From assembly GCA_964058805.1 (NCBI GenBank), contig CAXKVV010001770.1, positions 1-24,848 on the forward strand: a DNA stretch of 24,848 nt. Direction: 5' to 3'. A program made the translations under genes and the position numbers. Positions within the stretch are counted from its first letter, which is position 1. Each line of letters starts with the position of its first letter. Positions 21,030-24,848 of this stretch are shown here, piece by piece. The notes below the pieces were generated by a model, which was not told where the DNA came from, ran no database searches, and saw only the letters and a list, made by a program, of their open reading frames with translations. This DNA comes from Schoenoplectus triqueter. Taxonomy: Eukaryota; Streptophyta; Magnoliopsida; Poales; Cyperaceae.

Positions 21030-21687
21030 ATTGTAATTTAACTCTTTTGTTATTTTGACTTACAGAGAGTAAGTTAGATGTGAATAATGGTAAGTGAAGA
21101 ACATCAGAGATATTATTTGAGAGAATATTAGCATTTCCTATTTGTTCGATAGCCATTTTGGAACCATTAGCAACAAGAACAGGTGGGCATTTAGTGGCTT
21201 GAACTGCATTTGTTAATAATTCTGAACTGTCAGTCATATGATCGGCAACCCAGTGATTGTTTAATTTTGAATTAAGAATTAAGCTATTACCTCTGTAGTT
21301 CTCTCTGCAGCTCAAATTTCCAATCAAATGGGCCAAGAGACTATTTAACTCGGCCTCAGGGATGGAATTAAGCTTGGCCTGTTTCTTCTCATTACTCGAC
21401 ATTGAGGCAGTAGCAGCCTGACTCCTTTGTTTTCTGTCGATAAGATCGCCCCCCTCCCAATATCTCTCCCCTCTGTTCGCCGATTGCCTCCACCGCTTGG
21501 GGCGGAGATCGTAAAGGAGGAAGCCGCATCTATCTTTACCGTGGCCGAGTTTTTTGTAGTGCGTGCACGTATCTTCCTCGGCCGTCGAGCTAGGATTTTG
21601 ATTGGAGCGAAAATTGACAGAGTTGGGCTCAAAGACCGGTAGCGACTGGGCTTGCTGTTCCTCGCCATGTGCCTGTGGGTCCCTCAT
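20968..21687 (-). pseudogene. Copia gag C-terminus and protease remnant
   Basis: The frame of about 239 codons contains a zinc knuckle CTHYKKLGHGKDRC near residues 41-54. The CX2CX4HX4C spacing is kept but the second Cys is Tyr. It then has a protease-like segment with NNHWVADHMTDSSELL and the family's DVLHLPLFTSNLLSVSQ. In Copia proteases, Trp is normally followed by a DSGAT active site before DHMT. Here the DSG triplet is missing. The N-terminal body of gag is absent. Confidence 0.85.
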
Positions 21688-21945
21688 ACCAGAGCTGGGG
21701 TCTTCTGATCTGGTCGTGGCTTTTGCTAGCTGGTTTGTGATTTTGGATTTGTTTTTTGTATATACGATGGATGAGAACAGATGTCTCGAGCCCTCTCTTT
21801 TTCTTTTTTTTTTATCTGAGTCAGGATTGTCTTCCTGTGGATCTCGCTGGTACCAGCTAGGCTCCCTTTATTTTTGGGTGGCCGAAGGGCTCTTGGGGTG
21901 GCCTTGACGGCACTTAGGATCGTTGTGAAGTCGCAGGTTCTCACT

Positions 21946-21956
21946 GCTCTGATACA
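21946..21956 (-). other. Primer binding site for initiator tRNA-Met
   Basis: Directly after the 5' LTR end, the element strand reads TGTATCAGAGC. This is the plant initiator-Met primer site TGGTATCAGAGC with one G missing. Its position confirms which LTR is the 5' one. Confidence 0.85.
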
Positions 21957-22193
21957 TGTTAGAAACTAAGATTTGCGGAATTGTAATTGTAAAATTGCTA
22001 TTGAATATTGATTTATATCTCTTCTACAATGGTAATACATGCCTCTTTATAGGCAGATGGCTATATTAGCTGTTAGTTACTTTCCTTAAGCTATTTATTA
22101 CAATCTAATTTATCCTCTATGATTATTTCCTAATTGAGCTTAACGGCTAGTTGATTGGCTTGATTATTGGTTGATTGGCAATTATCTCCAACA
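21957..22193 (-). repeat. 5' LTR of the Copia element (237 bp)
   Basis: About 94% identical by hand count to the LTR at 19118-19353, with the same termini. It faces the primer binding site at 21946-21956. Confidence 0.95.
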
Positions 22194-22334
22194 CAGTGCC
22201 TTGCAAGGATTTGGTACCAGTGGTCGTTGATATTTTGGTTGAGAAGTTTGGAGCAGTAAGGAGGGTCACAGGGAGGAGGACAATGAAGACGGATCAGCTG
22301 CTAATTGATTTATTGTAATAATAAGAAAAATTAA

Positions 22335-23439
22335 GGGAGTGTTTGGCACTCAATGGAATAGCAAAAAATTAAAATAGAATAGCTATTCCGATGAATTAAT
22401 TTGTCAAACGAATTTTAGATTAAGTAGAAGAGTGCGAAATAGTGCTAATCCGGTATATCAATTTATAGGTGGAATATCGGATTAGCTCTCGTCGGAATAG
22501 CGATTATTGTTTGATTATATTATATTATATTATTATATTATGATTATAATTATGATTTAGTATTATTATATTATTATATTATATTTATGATTATAATTTA
22601 TTATTATATTAATATTATGATCATTATTTATTATTATTATTATCATTATATTATTATTATTAAATTATTATCATTATTGTTATAATATTATCGTTACCAT
22701 TAGTATTATTATATTATTTATTATTATTATAAATATAATTTTAATATTATATTATTATATTATGAATATAAATATAATTATTTTATTATTATATTATTAT
22801 GATCAAGATTATTTATTATTATATTATATTATGATGATTATTATTACTTATTATTATTTTATTATGTTGTATTATATTATTATATATTGATTAGAGTGAT
22901 GATTAATTTATTATTATATTATTATAATTATAATTATTTATAATTATTTTTATGATTATGATTATATTTTTATTATTATATTATTATAATTATGGTTATG
23001 GTTATATTATTATGATTATGACTATAATTATTATTATAATGATTATAATTATGATTTTTATATTATGATTATATTATTAAAATTATGATTATTTATTATT
23101 ATATTATTATAGTTATGATTGTAATTATAATTTTTTATTATTATATTACTATATTATGATTATGTTTATATTTTTATTATATTATTATTATTGATTATTA
23201 TTATTATCTTACTATTATGATTATTATTTTACTATTATTATTATTATTATCATCATTATTAGTATCATAATTATTCATATTTTAACTATTCTGAGTAACA
23301 ACTGTCAAACGATATTTTCGGTCTTCCGAATAGTCAAAAATATCACTCTTCTACCACTCTTCCAAAAAAAATACTATTCTATCATTATTCTAAAATTATC
23401 ATTCTTTCAAATCTTTTTCTTGATTTGTCAAACGGACCT
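22335..23439. mobile_element. Harbinger-like MITE, copy 2 (1105 bp)
   Basis: It has the same left terminus as copy 1 (GGGAGTGTTTGGCACTCAAT). The right terminus is GTCAAACGGACC, flanked by TAA at 22332-22334 and 23440-23442. The first ~190 bp match copy 1 with roughly a dozen to two dozen differences. The interior is the same ATT-rich sequence but with only one copy of the ~358-bp unit. It lies 17 bp after the last NiR stop, in what would be the 3' UTR. No transposase is encoded. Confidence 0.8.
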
Positions 23440-23532
23440 TAAAAAAATTGAGTTTATTGGTATGGACAAATTGATAGTCTGTTTACCAGTTCGCCATGGT
23501 TTGAGTTGGATCATGATAAATAGCAGAAAATC

Positions 23533-23560
23533 CGGTATTTATCATGATTGATAAATACCG
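23533..23560. repeat. Perfect 12-bp stem hairpin
   Basis: CGGTATTTATCA and TGATAAATACCG flank a TGAT loop. A further ATGATAAATA at 23511-23522 can pair with the same arm, so two alternative stems are possible. A T-run follows, but no gene is nearby for it to terminate. Confidence 0.7.
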
Positions 23561-24848
23561 TATTTATCTTTTTTTCATCACCCTTTCATAATTGATCTCA
23601 CATTTTCTCGTTCATGTAGTTCTGTATAATGCTATTCTGAATTTGCCCTTCTTGAAAATCCGGTCCAAGGTTTTTGTTTTGTGATGCCTTTACTTTGGTT
23701 TAGTTTTGCGTACGTCGACAAAAGCTTCTCAAAATTTAAATGAACCCATAAAAATTTAATAATATTATTATCATTTTCATGGCCTTCTATAAAATTTAAC
23801 AAATAATATTTTGTGTTAAATTAACTTAATCAAAGGAGCAATTATGTTATGGCAAGTTTCATAATCGAAAATTTTCAATGATCACAATTCAAATTCTTTC
23901 AAAGTTCTTAATAATATAATTGGTCTTTTTCTAACAAATATTTTAGTGAAGCACAATTCTTTTAGATAAGTTAGTTGATGAAAAAAAGAATTAACTGATT
24001 AGTACGCAACAAAACAATATAAGAATAAGGATCTCTTTTCAAATAATTGATTCTGCTGTAATTTTATTTACTATTTTAATCTGAAGTCGGTTCAAATTAT
24101 TCATCAATCAACAATTGAGTAAACTAGATAAATTGAATCCTAATTTCACATATAGTTAATATAGCTGCGAGGATTATTAATTTGCTATTGACAAGTGTCA
24201 TGTATAACATTCCGATAGTATAGCATTTTAAAATTCTGTCTTGGTGATACCAAAACTTGAAAACAAGAATAGAAAAGAAAACAATTGTTAATCCTCTGAT
24301 AATCACTAATCAGAGGCTGAAACTAGATTCGGGCATTTCAGTAATTTCAGATTTAGTTTGCCGAACGAACGCAGAAATATAAATTCCTGGTTCTTGTGCG
24401 AACCAAAAGACCAAAACCTAAAGGAGCGATTCCCCTTCAAGTAATAGCCAATGTATCCGGCCTACACTTGCAACATAATAAAAGGACATGATGGCATAAC
24501 AAATGTAATTCACAAATAATAGACAAAGAAGGGAATGTCCCATAGAACTTATGAAAGGGCACCTATCGACTATTCAACTGCTCCGTGGGTCAGCTGTCCA
24601 CGTGGCTTGGCTTTGTCCATTGACATCGGTCAGACTCTTAAAAAAAATTAATTTCCAACAGTTGGTTGAATAAAATAACATATTATATATTGAGCTATTT
24701 CCATACAAATTCGGCTAAATTAATTAAAAGAAAAATTATAAATTGAACTTAGACTCTAATTAATTTAAATTTTAGTTGAATAAATCATAGTGAAATTAAA
24801 ATGAGAATCCAACACGAATAATATAAAACGGATTTTCCATAATTTAAA
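23561..24848. other. Intergenic AT-rich DNA
   Basis: I see no exon or RNA gene. The end from about 24540 to 24640 is GC-richer and holds a perfect G-box palindrome CCACGTGG at 24598-24605. That could be a bZIP/bHLH site of a gene beyond the window, but it may equally be chance. Open frames here are short and A/T-driven. Confidence 0.3.

Larger units (their letters stand above)
19118..22193 (-). mobile_element. Truncated Ty1/Copia LTR retrotransposon inside the NiR relic
   Basis: The element is 3076 bp, inserted antisense to NiR. Both LTRs start TGTTGG and end TAACA on the element strand. They are flanked by TAGTG (19113-19117) and CAGTG (22194-22198), a 5-bp target duplication with one change. 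The coding order is gag zinc knuckle, protease, GAG-pre-integrase, integrase, RNase H. Integrase ahead of RNase H defines Copia. Most of gag and essentially the whole reverse transcriptase are missing, and every remaining domain has stops, frameshifts or lost key residues, so it is nonautonomous and dead. A full Copia element would be about 5 kb. Removing it restores continuous NiR sequence. Confidence 0.93.
18176..22318 (+). pseudogene. NIR: Ferredoxin-nitrite reductase 3' fragment, disrupted by a retrotransposon
   Basis: Exon A (about 18177-18383) reads KNGKFGFNLLVGGF, then SPKRCAEAIPLDAWVP, and ends QKTRMMWLIDEL at a GTAAGT donor. The 86-bp intron ends TATAG, and exon B begins at 18470 with GIEVFRSDVAKRM. 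Exon B continues through GLHIPVGR, LTVEQNIII, ACIGNQFCG and HWTGCPNTCGQVQV to LGGKIGSDSHLGEVYKKVV at 19117. After the inserted element it resumes at 22196 with VPCKDLVPVVVDILVEKFGA. Plant NiR reduces nitrite to ammonium in plastids using ferredoxin, sirohaem and a 4Fe-4S cluster. The four cluster cysteines (Cx5C and CPNTC) are still readable. Defects: in-frame stops at 18554, 18575, 18599 and 18859, a one-base deletion near 18769 and a one-base insertion in the C-run at 18927-18931. There is also an altered frame after GAV near 22260, and no 5' exons or transit peptide are present. The retained intron shows it is a genomic duplicate, not a retrocopy. Confidence 0.93.

Noticed and set aside
21427..21907. 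Overlapping plus-strand frames across 21427-21907
   Set aside because: They are antisense to the Copia gag/protease remnant and leader.
23533..23580. Hairpin followed by a T-run as a transcription terminator
   Set aside because: The window is plant nuclear DNA, and no RNA polymerase III or other gene ends here.
1..24848. tRNA, rRNA or microRNA genes
   Set aside because: I looked for tRNA T-arm (GGTTCGAATCC-like) and box motifs and found none with a cloverleaf. Foldbacks were short or AT-rich MITE-like.

Overview
The window looks like AT-rich nuclear DNA from a flowering plant. It contains one spliced plant gene with GT-AG introns and a peroxisomal targeting signal, relics of other plant genes that keep introns, a Ty1/Copia element primed by initiator tRNA-Met, and PIF/Harbinger-like MITEs. 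I see no bacterial or organellar features. A monocot is possible from the style of the SCP2 protein, but the sequence does not settle this.

Layout. 1-6770 is gene-free apart from one doubtful coiled-coil exon relic (5082-5185). It holds local tandem duplications and an old TIR repeat (about 2093-4211) that was later hit by a Harbinger-like MITE (2268-3724). That MITE carries its own internal tandem duplication of about 358 bp. 6777-8175 (minus) is the dead 3' end of an alpha-amylase gene. 9538-10743 (minus) is the only intact gene: a four-exon sterol carrier protein 2 gene encoding 121 residues ending in SKL. 10850-12660 is intergenic, with a (TA)24 tract and a GC-rich GAAA-loop hairpin. About 12661-13773 is a probable solo LTR of a SIRE-type Copia element. 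14879-16300 is an unidentified, relatively GC-rich, repeat-like block. About 16600-18166 (minus) is a decayed SEN1/UPF1-like SF1 helicase. It abuts 18176-22318 (plus), the 3' half of a ferredoxin-nitrite reductase gene. That pseudogene is split by an inverted, internally deleted Copia element (19118-22193) and followed 17 bp later by a second copy of the Harbinger-like MITE (22335-23439). The rest is AT-rich intergenic DNA.

The genes do not form a pathway or operon. SCP2 is a housekeeping peroxisomal lipid-transfer gene, and everything else is debris. The main interest is the order of events: which elements nest in which, the mutations that killed each relic, and the junction where two unrelated gene fragments meet. 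I found no convincing new molecular system.
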